Part shown: positions 34,905 through 43,214 of the stretch, one piece after another
Layout of the letters: the number at the start of each line of letters is the position of its first letter
How positions within the stretch are numbered: position 1 is the stretch's first letter
From: Streptomyces pseudovenezuelae
GTDB taxonomy: Bacteria > Actinomycetota > Actinomycetes > Streptomycetales > Streptomycetaceae
Direction: 5' to 3'
NCBI RefSeq assembly: GCF_029892565.1
Contig: NZ_JARXVH010000011.1
Coordinates: 186,001-250,000 of the forward strand
Length of the DNA: 64,000 nucleotides
Notes under the pieces: generated by a model
Databases searched by the model: none
Told to the model about the DNA's origin: nothing
What the model saw: only the letters and a program-made list of their open reading frames with translations
Made by a program: the position numbers and the translations under genes

Positions 34905-35888
34905 TCAGGCGTCGAGCCCGCCCAGCCACTCCGTCAGGATCCGGTTGGTCTCCTCGGGCCGCTCCTGCTGAATGAAGTGACCGCTGCCCTCCAGGAGGTG
35001 GGAGGCGGTCAGGCCGGGGAGCGTGGTCGGGTACGCCTCGATCGCGTCGGCCAGCCAGGTGGTGGAGGCGTCGAGCGAACCGCCCAGGAACAGGGAGGGT
35101 TGGCGGATCGGGGCACCCTGGTGGCCGGCCAGGTCCGCCCAGTCGCGGTCCATGTTGCGATAGCGGTTCAGGGCGCCGGTGAGCCCGCTGCGCTCGAACT
35201 CACCTGCGTAGACGTCGAGTTCGTCCTCGCTGAGCCAAGCCGGCAGGCGCCCTCGCGGGAAACGGTCGCGGAGCGTGCCGCCGCGGGTGACGAAGTGCGG
35301 GTCGGGGGCGCCGGGTTCGGGCATGGTGTCGGCCGACAGGGCGGCGTAGAAGCCGGCGAGCCAACCGCGTACATCGGGCTCGATCTCCGCCTCGGCGCGG
35401 CCCGGCTCCTGGAAGTAGGAGACGTAGAACTCCTGCTCGCCGCCCATCCCCGCGAAGACCTCACTGGGCTTGGGGCCGCCGGGCGGGGTGTAGGGGACGC
35501 TCAGCAGTCCGACCGCTCGGAAGACGTCGGGGCGTACCAGCGCGGAGGTGGCGGCGATGGTCGCGCCCCAGTCGTGCCCGACGATCACGGCGGACCGCTC
35601 ACCGAGGGCTTCCACCACCGCGACGTTGTCCTCGACGAGGTCGAGCATCCGGTACGCGGACTCCGCGGCGGGCTTGGAGGAGCGGCCGTAGCCGCGGACG
35701 TCGAGGGCCGCGGCGCGGTAGCCCGCCGCGGCCAAGGCGGGCAGTTGGTGACGCCAGGAGTACCAGGACTCCGGGAAGCCGTGGACGAGCAGGACCAGCG
35801 GGCCGTCACCCTGTTCGACGAGGTGGGTGCGGCCGGCGGGCGAGGGCACCAGGCGGTGCGTGCGGTCGGCGGGGGTCGGCTGCGGCAT
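34905..35888 (-). CDS. Epoxide hydrolase-type alpha/beta hydrolase
   Basis: Predicted epoxide hydrolase of 327 residues: HGFPESWYSW (oxyanion motif), nucleophile Asp in GHDWGA, a cap domain with candidate Tyr residues and the catalytic His in EGSGHFIQQERPEE. Soluble. ATG 35888 is chosen because CGGGAGGACCC precedes it directly; the open frame extends further upstream through a region without coding character. Two dyads (35913-35937 and 36000-36014) lie upstream and may control it. Haloalkane dehalogenase is a less likely alternative because of the PESW rather than N-E-P halide-binding motif. Confidence 0.9.
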   Translation of the reverse strand: MPQPTPADRTHRLVPSPAGRTHLVEQGDGPLVLLVHGFPESWYSWRHQLPALAAAGYRAAALDVRGYGRSSKPAAESAYRMLDLVEDNVAVVEALGERSAVIVGHDWGATIAATSALVRPDVFRAVGLLSVPYTPPGGPKPSEVFAGMGGEQEFYVSYFQEPGRAEAEIEPDVRGWLAGFYAALSADTMPEPGAPDPHFVTRGGTLRDRFPRGRLPAWLSEDELDVYAGEFERSGLTGALNRYRNMDRDWADLAGHQGAPIRQPSLFLGGSLDASTTWLADAIEAYPTTLPGLTASHLLEGSGHFIQQERPEETNRILTEWLGGLDA

Positions 35889-35912
35889 GGGTCCTCCCGG
35901 GTGAGCGCGGGA

Positions 35913-35937
35913 CTGTCCGGTCGGGTGGACCGGACAG
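35913..35937. promoter_or_regulatory. Inverted repeat upstream of epoxide hydrolase gene
   Basis: Perfect 10-bp arms (CTGTCCGGTC and complement) separated by 5 nt, about 25 bp upstream of the start codon at 35888. It could be a repressor site or a leader hairpin; no known consensus is matched. Confidence 0.5.
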
Positions 35938-35999
35938 CCCTGCGGTCTGCGGCTTCGAGGACGAGCATGCGACGGACGGCACGGCACGGGCGACGTCTG

Positions 36000-36014
36000 T
36001 TGCCGATTCGGCAA
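36000..36014. promoter_or_regulatory. Palindrome TTGCCGATTCGGCAA, candidate operator
   Basis: Perfect 7+1+7 dyad about 112 bp upstream of the epoxide hydrolase start. The AT-ended, compact form is like TetR/MarR/LacI operators. The gap 35889-36137 holds no supportable gene. Confidence 0.5.
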
Positions 36015-36137
36015 ACTCCGGGGCAGGCGCCGAGGGGCACTCGCCCTCCCGTGCCGACCAGCGTCAGGGAGCCGCTCGCGTGCCGGCACGGACGCCGGGC
36101 TGGGCCAGGAGTGCCCGCCCGGCCGTGCCGGCTGCCG

Positions 36138-37280
36138 TCAGGGGGTGCGGTCCGCTCCTCCGCCGGGTGCCGACCGGCGTGAGGTGCGCAGGCCGCCGAC
36201 CGTTTTGAGGAGGCGGTCGGCGGGTTCGCGGAGACCGGGATGGGCGTTGACCGTGTTCCGCAGACCGCGCACCGGTCTGCGCCAGACGCGGTAGGCCGCC
36301 GCCACCGGGTGCGGGCGGCTGGCGAAGCCCTCGCCGACGCTCAGCTCGCGGGTCTTGAGCCAGTCCTTGTACTCCTTGTCGCCGCGCCCCAGGTCCATCA
36401 TCGTCACCCCGGCCCGGGCCGCCGCCTCGGCCGTGCGCAGGTGCATCATCAGTCCCGGCGAGTAGTAGTGCAGGTCGGGGTCGTAGGCGGTGAACCAGGC
36501 CGCCAGCACCGTGCGCGATCTCGGTCCGAAGTGCGCGGCCACCGGCCGGTCACCCGCGTACAGCACCGACAGCACACCGGTGAAGTGCTCCTCGCGGACC
36601 TGGAACAGGTCGTCCACCAGGTCGACGATCCACGGCCGCGCGAACCGGTCCATCCGTCCGGTCCTGCGGTACTGGGCGGACTTCCAGCGCATGAGCGTGC
36701 GCAGCATCGCCGGGTCGCGCTCGTCGAAGACGAACCGCACTTCGCCCACGTCACGCCCGATGCGACGTTCCTTCTTGAGCGTCGTCTTGGCCAGCCCTGG
36801 ATACGCGCCGCGCAGCCACTGCGGGTAGCCGCTCTCATCGGGCTTCAGATCCACCACCGGCGAGGCGAACCGGCCGGTGACATAGCTGCCGAAGGGCTTC
36901 TGCTCCTCGACGAGATGGTCGAACTCGAAGATGGACAGCCCACAGGCCCGCAGCAACTCCTGTGCGTCCCAGGTGACCCCGGGCCGGTGCACCAGGGCCT
37001 GGCAGTCCGAAAGGCCGAGCCCAATGGCCCGGCCGATGCCGAAAGCGTCCTTCTCGTACGGGAAGAAGCCGACCGGCTTCCCCTCCTGCCGCAGAACGGC
37101 CAATCTCACCGCACCCCGATGTCTGGCGACCCCGAGCGCGAACTCCGGTGCCAGAAAGGGATTGGAGTACTCAGGTGATGCATCCATCGCCTCGTGCCAC
37201 GCCCCGCGCAGCGACGCGCTCAACTCGTCGAGTCTCTGGATCGTCACGTCCACGTCAGATCCGCTCCCCCCGTGACGCAT
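36138..37280 (-). CDS. GNAT-fold protein of the CelD/BcsL (FemAB-like) acetyltransferase family
   Basis: About 380 residues. The C-terminal half (roughly 180-320) has the GNAT features of the CelD-like group: VGFFPYEKD, GVLSVLYAGDRPVAAHFG, YSPGLMMHLRTAEAAA and MDLGRGDKEYKDWLKTR. Family members are annotated as cellulose or polysaccharide biosynthesis acetyltransferases, mostly without biochemical proof. The start is uncertain: ATG 37280 has GGAG directly next to it, and GTG 37319 is an alternative. No polysaccharide genes are adjacent, so the substrate cannot be inferred. Confidence 0.8.
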   Translation of the reverse strand: MRHGGSGSDVDVTIQRLDELSASLRGAWHEAMDASPEYSNPFLAPEFALGVARHRGAVRLAVLRQEGKPVGFFPYEKDAFGIGRAIGLGLSDCQALVHRPGVTWDAQELLRACGLSIFEFDHLVEEQKPFGSYVTGRFASPVVDLKPDESGYPQWLRGAYPGLAKTTLKKERRIGRDVGEVRFVFDERDPAMLRTLMRWKSAQYRRTGRMDRFARPWIVDLVDDLFQVREEHFTGVLSVLYAGDRPVAAHFGPRSRTVLAAWFTAYDPDLHYYSPGLMMHLRTAEAAARAGVTMMDLGRGDKEYKDWLKTRELSVGEGFASRPHPVAAAYRVWRRPVRGLRNTVNAHPGLREPADRLLKTVGGLRTSRRSAPGGGADRTP

Positions 37281-37696
37281 CTCCGCGCCCCGCCGCTTCT
37301 CCGTTACCCGCTGGCCCACGCCGTGTACCCGCCCCCCAGCCGTGTACGCGCCGCCCTCACCCCGTGGCCGACGACCGAGATCCCCGGTCCCCGGCAGGGC
37401 TCAAACGTCGCGAAACAGTACGCACGTTGTCAAGACTGCCTCTCACAGCGGGTGACTGCGAGTGGGACGACACGATCAATTCCGGAACCGGGCGATTTTC
37501 ACAGGAAGTCGGCGCCCTTCGTAGGAAGTTGGTGTGAGCCTGGTATGAAGTCGCCCGATACGCCCGACCTGTGATCGGTACGGTCGCGAGCGCGGCGTAA
37601 CGTCTGCGCGGGTCCGGCGCGTCACGGACGGGAGATCTGACGCGCCGCGGAAGAGAAACCGCGCAAGAGAAGCCGTGGAAGAGGAGAGACCTGGTG
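37281..37696. other. Non-coding gap of about 416 bp
   Basis: Divergent promoter region between the GNAT gene and ctaG. It is less GC-rich than its surroundings (for example the stretch around 37400-37540). It holds a perfect 9-bp inverted repeat GGCGCGTCA (37616-37624 and 37638-37646, spacer 13) about 50-80 bp upstream of ctaG, which may be an operator or leader hairpin. No protein gene or RNA is recognisable. Confidence 0.6.
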
Positions 37697-38659
37697 ATGG
37701 GGAGTCTGCCGGAGCTCACCGCGGGACGGCTGCTCTCCTCCTGGCGACTGGACGTGCCCGCGCTGCTGCTCGTCGTCCTGCTGGGCGGCCTGTACGCGGC
37801 GGGCGTGCTGCGGCTCGCGCGCCGGGGCGAGCACTGGCCCGTGGCCCGGACGGCGGCCTTCGCGCTGCTGGGCCTCGGGACGCTGACGGCGGCGACGATG
37901 TCCGGCCTCGCCGTCTACGACCGGGTGCTGTTCTGGCCGGCCGCCGTCCAGAACGTCCTGCTCGACCTGGTCGCGCCGCTCGGACTGGCCCTGGGCGACC
38001 CGCTGGGACTGGCGCTGCGGGCGCTGCCGGAGGGTCCGGCCGGCCGGCTGCGGCGGGCGATGACCGGACGGGTCGTACGACTGCTCACCTTCCCGCTGGT
38101 CAGCACGGCACTGGTGTTGGCGACCGAGCTGACGGTGTACTTCACGCCGTACTTCGCGACCGCGCTGCGGTACGGCCCGCTGCACGACCTCATGTATCTG
38201 CACCTGCTGCTCGCCGGCTGTCTGTTCGTGGTGCCGGTACTGACCGGCGAGGAGGCGCTGCCCGCCTGGTGCACCCACCCGGTCCGGGCCGCGCTGGTCT
38301 TCCTCGACGGGATCGTGGACGCCGTGCCGGGCGTCGTCGTGATGACCCACGGCACGCTGATCGCCGGCGCCTGGTACCTGCACCATGCCCCGTCCTGGGC
38401 GCCGGACGTCCACCACGACCAGCAGCTCGGCGGCGGCGCCATGATCAGCATCGCCGAACTTGTGGCGCTCCCCTTCCTGCTGGCGATCCTCGTGCAGTGG
38501 GCCCGCACGGAACGGGCTCGCAACGTCGTGCTGGACCGCCGTCTGGAGACCGACCTCGTGCCGGTCCCGCAGCCGGCGGGTCCCGATCTGGTCCGTCCGT
38601 GGTGGGAGACCGAGGACAGCGAGGTCGCCCGGCGCCTGCGGCAGCAAGGACCTGGGTGA
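37697..38659 (+). CDS. ctaG: Cytochrome c oxidase assembly factor CtaG (caa3_CtaG family)
   Basis: Polytopic membrane protein of 320 residues with about seven hydrophobic segments, family caa3_CtaG, linked to copper delivery or assembly of cytochrome oxidase. Conserved His-bearing stretches include HDLMYLHLLLAGCLF, VVMTHGTLIAGAWYLHHAPSW and DVHHDQQLGGGAMISIAEL, likely metal-binding or structural. ATG 37697 follows GAGGAGAG by 8 bp; GTG 37694 is next to it. It stands alone ahead of the cobalamin riboswitch and is not part of the B12 operon by spacing or function. Confidence 0.9.
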   Translation: MGSLPELTAGRLLSSWRLDVPALLLVVLLGGLYAAGVLRLARRGEHWPVARTAAFALLGLGTLTAATMSGLAVYDRVLFWPAAVQNVLLDLVAPLGLALGDPLGLALRALPEGPAGRLRRAMTGRVVRLLTFPLVSTALVLATELTVYFTPYFATALRYGPLHDLMYLHLLLAGCLFVVPVLTGEEALPAWCTHPVRAALVFLDGIVDAVPGVVVMTHGTLIAGAWYLHHAPSWAPDVHHDQQLGGGAMISIAELVALPFLLAILVQWARTERARNVVLDRRLETDLVPVPQPAGPDLVRPWWETEDSEVARRLRQQGPG

Positions 38660-38674
38660 CGGACCGCTTTGGGG

Positions 38675-38800
38675 CGTTTGCTACGCTCCCGGAGCCTCCC
38701 GCGGGGGAAGTCCGGTGAGAGTCCGGCGCTGACCCGCAACGGTGTGCGCGGCACCTGAGAACGACCTGTCGCGTGAGCCCGATCGCCTGTGGGTGGCGCG
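38675..38800 (+). ncRNA. Cobalamin riboswitch (AdoCbl class)
   Basis: The B12-box core is plain: GGGGGAAGTCCGGTGAGAGT near 38703-38722, then GCTGACCCGCAAC at 38728-38740 and a downstream GAGCCCGATCGCCTG element near 38774-38788. It lies directly after ctaG and about 100 bp before the permease start, so it should turn off the uptake operon when cobalamin is abundant. Boundaries are approximate. Confidence 0.92.
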
Positions 38801-38896
38801 ACCCGTCGAACGCTCGCCGTGGACTGCGAGAGGGGACCGCGCGGCCGGCACGGTCGTACGGGCGTCTCCTGCTTGATGTCCAGCAGGTGGCCCCAG

Positions 38897-39976
38897 GTGA
38901 AGGACCACCCCGCCGTGCGCCGAAGTCCCACCCCCACTCCCACCCGCATACCCGTGCCACCCCTCCTTCTGGGCCTGGCGCTGCTCCTCCTCGTCTCGCT
39001 CGTGTGCGGGGTCAGGCTCGGGGCCGCTGGGATCGGCTGGACGGCGGTGTTCCGCTTCCTCTGGGCCGGGCTGACCGGTGGCACCGTGCACGCGGACGAC
39101 GTCGCCGCGTACACCATCGTCTGGGAGATCCGGCTGCCACGGGTCGTGCTCGGCGCGGTGGTCGGGGCGGGGCTCGCGGCCGTCGGCGTGGCCGTGCAGG
39201 CCATGGTCCGCAACGCGCTCGCCGATCCCTTCGTGCTCGGCATCTCCTCGGGCGCGGCGGTCGGCGCCAACGCGGTCATCCTGCTCGGGGCGTTCGCCGG
39301 GCTCGGGGTCTGGGCGCTGTCGGCGTCGGCGTTCGCCTCGGCACTCGCGGCGATGGTGCTGGTGTACGCCGTGGCCCGGTCGCCGCACGGGCTCACACCG
39401 TTGCGCCTGGTCCTGACCGGGACGGCGCTGGCGTACGGCTTCGAGGCCGTGACCACCGTGATGGTGTTCGGCGCGGCCCGGGGCGAGGCGGCCCGGTCGG
39501 CGATGATGTGGCTGCTGGGCAGCCTGGGCGGCGCGACCTGGGTTCAGGTGCCGCTCGCCGCGGTGACCGTGGCGGCCGGGTGGGCGTGGCTGCGGTGGCG
39601 GGCCGAGGCGCTGAACGCGCTCGCCATGGGCGACGAGACCTCCGCAGCGCTCGGGGTCCGGCCGGGTCGGCTGCGCCGGGAGCTGTTCCTCGTCACCGCC
39701 GCCGTGACCGGGACGGTGGTCGCGGTCAGCGGAGCGATCGGCTTCGTCGGGCTGATGGTCCCGCATGTCGTACGGATGCTCGTCGGCGCCGACCACCGAC
39801 GGGTGCTGGCGGTGGCCCCGCTGGTCGGAGCCGTACTCCTGGTCTGGGCGGATGTACTGTCCCGACTCCTGCTGGCGCCCGCCGAGTTGCCCGTCGGAGT
39901 GATCACGGCCGTGGTCGGGGTGCCGGCCTTTCTGCTGCTGATGCGACGCGGCGGCTACGCGTTCGGGGGTCGGTGA
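38897..39976 (+). CDS. Cobalamin-type ABC transporter permease (BtuC/FecCD family)
   Basis: Membrane subunit of 359 residues with about ten hydrophobic segments and FecCD hallmarks (RLPRVVLGAVVGAGLAAVGVAVQ, NALADPFVLGISSGAAVGA, GAIGFVGLMVPHVVRML). GTG 38897 is chosen because AGGTGG lies 6 bp upstream; ATG 38876 lacks a ribosome site. The preceding riboswitch makes corrinoid uptake the likely function. Its last 30 or so codons are repeated in the chimeric ORF that follows. The protein is expected to pair with itself and the ATPase at 40176. Confidence 0.92.
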   Translation: MKDHPAVRRSPTPTPTRIPVPPLLLGLALLLLVSLVCGVRLGAAGIGWTAVFRFLWAGLTGGTVHADDVAAYTIVWEIRLPRVVLGAVVGAGLAAVGVAVQAMVRNALADPFVLGISSGAAVGANAVILLGAFAGLGVWALSASAFASALAAMVLVYAVARSPHGLTPLRLVLTGTALAYGFEAVTTVMVFGAARGEAARSAMMWLLGSLGGATWVQVPLAAVTVAAGWAWLRWRAEALNALAMGDETSAALGVRPGRLRRELFLVTAAVTGTVVAVSGAIGFVGLMVPHVVRMLVGADHRRVLAVAPLVGAVLLVWADVLSRLLLAPAELPVGVITAVVGVPAFLLLMRRGGYAFGGR

Positions 39977-40208
39977 GCATGCGGCTCGACATCGACGGCG
40001 TGACGGCCGAGCGGGCGGACGCACAGTCCCGACTCTCGCTCGCACCCGCCGAACTGTCTCAACTCCCGCTCGCGCTGGCCGAATTGCCCCTCGGAGACAT
40101 CGCTCCCGCGGCCTGGACGCCCGCCTTCCCGCTGCTTGTGCGACGCGGCGGCTACGCGTTCGGAGGCCGGTGAGCATGCGGCTCGACATCACCGGCGTGA
40201 CGGCCGAG
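39856..40208 (+). repeat. Tandem duplication of the permease-ATPase gene junction
   Basis: The end of the permease plus the start of the ATPase (39856-40011) is repeated, diverged, at about 40022-40208. Both copies contain the same stop-start junction TCGGTGAGCATGCGG-like sequence and GGCGGCTACGCGTTCGG before it. The second copy also carries an internal ~30-bp repeat (SRLSLAPAEL then SQLPLALAEL). Confidence 0.85.
39979..40173 (+). pseudogene. 64-residue chimeric ORF from tandem duplication
   Basis: The frame starts with the N-terminus of the ATPase (MRLDIDGVTAE; intact ATPase has MRLDITGVTAE) and ends with the C-terminus of the permease (PLLVRRGGYAFGGR; permease has LLMRRGGYAFGGR). It is the expected joint product of a duplicated gene boundary followed by a large deletion. 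It overlaps the flanking genes by stop-start coupling, so it is probably translated. No function is expected, though it keeps the ATPase coupled to the permease. Confidence 0.8.
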
Positions 40209-40943
40209 GTGGCCGGTGCGCGGCTCGTGGACGACATCGAACTCGCCGTGGACAGCGGGGCGTTCGTCGGGCTCGTCGGTCCCAACGGCAGCGGGAAGTC
40301 GACCCTGTTGCGGTGCGTGTACCGGGCGTTGCGGCCGGACCGCGGGGCGATACACCTCGACGGGGAGGACGTGCACGGGATGCAACCCCGGGCCGCCGCA
40401 AGGGTGTTGGCGGCGCTGCCGCAGGAGTCGGCGGCGGAGTTCGACTTCACGGTGGCCGAGGTGGTCGCCATGGGGCGGCTGCCGCACCGGGACCGGACGG
40501 CCGCGCGGGATCGTGCCGTGTGCGCCGAGGCCATGGAGCACACGGGCGTCACCCATCTCGCCGATCGCGGCTTCCTGGCCCTGTCCGGCGGCGAGAAGCA
40601 GCGCGTCCTGATCGCCCGCGCGTTGGCGCAGCAATCTCGGGTGCTCGTCCTCGACGAACCCACCAACCACCTCGACATCGCCCACCAGTTGGACGTGCTC
40701 GCCCTGGTCCGTCGCAGTGGCCTGACCGCGCTGGCCGCCCTGCACGACCTCAACCTGGCCGCCGCGCACTGCGATCGGCTGTACGTCGTGGCCGACGGCC
40801 GGATCGTCGCCTCGGGACCGCCGTACGAGGTTCTCCGACCGGCCCTGCTCGCCGAGGTGTTCGGGGTGCGCGCGCATCCCGTACGACACCCGGAGACGGG
40901 CGCGGTCCAGCTGCTGTTCGACCTCCTCCCGCCCGCCTCCTAA
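40176..40943 (+). CDS. Cobalamin-type ABC transporter ATPase (BtuD/FecE family)
   Basis: Cytoplasmic ATPase of 255 residues: Walker A GPNGSGKST, Q-loop LPQES, signature LSGGEKQR, Walker B VLVLDEP with NHLD D-loop and switch His in ALHDLNL. It belongs with permease 38897 and lipoprotein 40952 under the cobalamin riboswitch. ATG 40176 follows GGAGG by 9 bp; GTG 40170, which overlaps the chimeric ORF stop, is an alternative start. It might also energise the siderophore permeases that lack an ATPase, but nothing here shows that. Confidence 0.93.
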   Translation: MRLDITGVTAEVAGARLVDDIELAVDSGAFVGLVGPNGSGKSTLLRCVYRALRPDRGAIHLDGEDVHGMQPRAAARVLAALPQESAAEFDFTVAEVVAMGRLPHRDRTAARDRAVCAEAMEHTGVTHLADRGFLALSGGEKQRVLIARALAQQSRVLVLDEPTNHLDIAHQLDVLALVRRSGLTALAALHDLNLAAAHCDRLYVVADGRIVASGPPYEVLRPALLAEVFGVRAHPVRHPETGAVQLLFDLLPPAS

Positions 40944-40951
40944 GGATCCCC

Positions 40952-41935
40952 ATGCGCAAGCTGCTCATCGCCGCCCTCTGTCTCGCCGCGACCGCCACCG
41001 GCTGCGGCGCCACCGTCGAGCCGCAGGCCGACGCGGAGTCGAAGTCCACCGCCGTCACGCTCACCAACTGCGGCCGCAAGGTGACCTACGACAAGGTCCC
41101 CGAGCGTGTGGTCACCAACGACGTCGGGATCACCGAGCTGATGTTCGCGCTCGGTCTGGAGGACCGCATGGCCGGGTTCGCCATGCCCGACGACAAGGGC
41201 GACCTCACCGACGTCCCCTGGAAGGACGGCTACCAGAAGGTCAAGTGGCTCTCCAAGGACCAACTCACCAAGGAGAACGTCCTCGACGCCCACGCCGACC
41301 TCGTCTTCGCGGGCTGGAACTACGGTTTCCGCGAGGACAGCGGCTTCACCCCGGACGCCCTCAAGAAGCTCGGCATCCCCACGTACACCCTCACCGAGTC
41401 GTGCCACAACGGCCGTACGGAGACCTCGCGCGGCATCATGCCGCCGCTGGACGCTCTGTACGAGGACCTCACCAACCTCGGCAAGCTCTTCGGGGTGCAG
41501 AAGCGGGCCGCCGCCCTCATCGCGGGGTTCAAGAAGCAGATCGCCGAGGTCAAGACGAAGGCGCCGGCCAGGCACCCCAAGGTCTTCCTCTACGACAGCG
41601 GCCAGGACCAGCCCTTCACGTCCGGCCGCTACGCCGCCCCGGACCAGATCATCAGCGCGGCCGGCGGCGAGAACGTCATGCACGACCTGCCCGACTCCTG
41701 GACCACCGTCGGCTGGGAGAGCGTCGTCGAGCGGGACCCGGACGTCATCGTCATCTGCGACTACGGGGACGTCAGCGCCGAACAGAAACGGAAGTTCCTC
41801 CTGTCCTACGCCCCACTGCGCAACGTCTCCGCCGTCAAGCACCGGCGGATCTTCGTCCTCGACTACGTCGACCTGGTGGAGAGCCCCCGCAACCCGTCGG
41901 CGATCGCACGGCTCGGCGCGTACCTGCGCGGCTGA
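40952..41935 (+). CDS. Corrinoid-binding lipoprotein (BtuF/FecB family)
   Basis: Extracytoplasmic binding lipoprotein of 327 residues. The signal peptide ends in a lipobox before Cys18 (ATATGC). The mature part has the class III binding-protein pattern: KVPERVVTNDVGITELMFALGLEDRMAG, then VLDAHADLVFAG and a C-terminal lobe with ERDPDVIVICDYG. It lies 8 bp after the ATPase stop and completes the riboswitch-controlled transporter. Some family members bind haem or other iron chelates, but the riboswitch points to corrinoids. Confidence 0.92.
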   Translation: MRKLLIAALCLAATATGCGATVEPQADAESKSTAVTLTNCGRKVTYDKVPERVVTNDVGITELMFALGLEDRMAGFAMPDDKGDLTDVPWKDGYQKVKWLSKDQLTKENVLDAHADLVFAGWNYGFREDSGFTPDALKKLGIPTYTLTESCHNGRTETSRGIMPPLDALYEDLTNLGKLFGVQKRAAALIAGFKKQIAEVKTKAPARHPKVFLYDSGQDQPFTSGRYAAPDQIISAAGGENVMHDLPDSWTTVGWESVVERDPDVIVICDYGDVSAEQKRKFLLSYAPLRNVSAVKHRRIFVLDYVDLVESPRNPSAIARLGAYLRG

Positions 41936-42048
41936 GACCGGTCCGCGTTCCGTCAGGATTCACGGCGGGATCATGTCCAGGCTGTTGCGTACGCCCGTAA
42001 CCCTACTAGCGTCTCCTGCTCGCCCGAACCGACACGAGTGAGGTTTCG

Positions 42049-43128
42049 ATGTCCGCACGACATGCCCTCGCCGGCCTGACCCTGGCCCTGGCGCCGGTGC
42101 TCGCTCTCCCGACGGCCGCTCACGCGGCGGCGACCACGCACACGCCCCAACCGCCCTCCCACAGAGCCCTGTTCGATCTGCAGGCCCACCGCGGCGGCCT
42201 GGGTCTGACGACCGAGGAGTCGCTGCAGGGGTTCGGCAAGGCCATGCGGCTCGGGGTGTCCACCCTGGAGCTGGACACCCAGATCACCAAGGACCGCAAG
42301 GTCGTCGTCAACCACGACCGGCAGATCACCGGGGTGAAGTGCAAGGACACGGCACCGGTCACACCCGGCGACCCGATGTACCCGTATGTCGGGAAGTACA
42401 TCAAGGATCTGACGCTGGCTCAGATCAAGACCCTGGACTGCGGCTACCGGCAACTGCCGGGATTCCCGCAGCAGGAGGTGGTCAAGGGCTTCCGGATGGT
42501 CGAGCTGAAGGACGTCCTGAACCTGGTCAAGAGCTACCACGCCAAACAGGTCAAGCTGAACATCGAGACGAAGGTCGAGGCGGGCTCGCCCGAACAGACC
42601 GCGCCGCGCGAGCTGTTCGTGCGCCGCGTCTACGAGGAGATCCACCACTCCGGCATCGAGAACCAGGTCACCATCCAGTCCTTCGACTGGGGCGCGCTGA
42701 AGGTGATGCACAGGCTGGCGCCGAGGTGGCCCCTGGTCGCGCTCACCAACTATGACTTCCTCCAGGTCGGGCAGCCCGGCGCCTCTCCCTGGCTGGGCGG
42801 CATCGACGCCGACGACTACGACGGCGACTTCGTCAAGGCGGCGGCCACCGTCCCGGGCCTCAAGGCGCTCTCCCCGAACTACGGCTTCCCGCAGAGCGGC
42901 AGGATCGGCGACCCGGACTTCCGCTTCTACCCCGACCCCACGATGATCTCCGAGGCCCACGCCCGGGGCCTGAAGGTCATCCCCTGGACCTGCGACGACC
43001 CGGCCACCATCGAGGCACTCATGGACATGGGCATCGACGGCATCATCACCGACTACCCCGACCGCGTCCGGCAGATCATGGCCGACCGCGGCCTGCGCCT
43101 GCCCAAGGCCTACCAGCCCCGGCACTGA
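42049..43128 (+). CDS. Secreted glycerophosphodiester phosphodiesterase
   Basis: Hydrolyses glycerophosphodiesters to glycerol-3-phosphate and an alcohol outside the cell. The 359-residue protein has a Sec signal peptide (hydrophobic to about residue 25, AHA-A cleavage) and the GDPD active-site pattern: DLQAHRGG, a metal-binding ELDTQ and VVNHDRQITG, with DGIITDYPD near the C-terminus. It is monocistronic, with a 113-bp upstream gap. No Pho box is evident by eye. Confidence 0.92.
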   Translation: MSARHALAGLTLALAPVLALPTAAHAAATTHTPQPPSHRALFDLQAHRGGLGLTTEESLQGFGKAMRLGVSTLELDTQITKDRKVVVNHDRQITGVKCKDTAPVTPGDPMYPYVGKYIKDLTLAQIKTLDCGYRQLPGFPQQEVVKGFRMVELKDVLNLVKSYHAKQVKLNIETKVEAGSPEQTAPRELFVRRVYEEIHHSGIENQVTIQSFDWGALKVMHRLAPRWPLVALTNYDFLQVGQPGASPWLGGIDADDYDGDFVKAAATVPGLKALSPNYGFPQSGRIGDPDFRFYPDPTMISEAHARGLKVIPWTCDDPATIEALMDMGIDGIITDYPDRVRQIMADRGLRLPKAYQPRH

Positions 43129-43158
43129 CAACCTTGCGGCAGTCCCGGTCCCATCGTT

Positions 43159-43172
43159 TTGAACACGTTCAA
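43159..43172. promoter_or_regulatory. Dyad TTGAAC-AC-GTTCAA, candidate TetR-type operator
   Basis: Perfect 6-bp arms with a 2-nt spacer, about 43 bp upstream of the epimerase start at 43215. It overlaps the expected promoter. No regulator gene is adjacent, so the controlling protein would act in trans. Confidence 0.5.
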
Positions 43173-43214
43173 CACCGGCGTATGCTCGCTCCGAGAACAG
43201 AGGGGGCGAGCTGG

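Noticed and set aside
33155..35888. Including the two hydrolases and the SDR as siderophore tailoring genes
   Set aside because: They lie beyond a strong terminator, have no iron boxes and no role in the predicted chemistry.
38897..41935. Second iron-siderophore uptake operon
   Set aside because: A cobalamin riboswitch precedes it and no iron box is present.
43134..43214. Upstream in-frame extension of the TIGR01777 epimerase
   Set aside because: It would put the TTGAAC dyad in coding sequence, and the Rossmann strand MKIVIPGGTG begins naturally at 43215.
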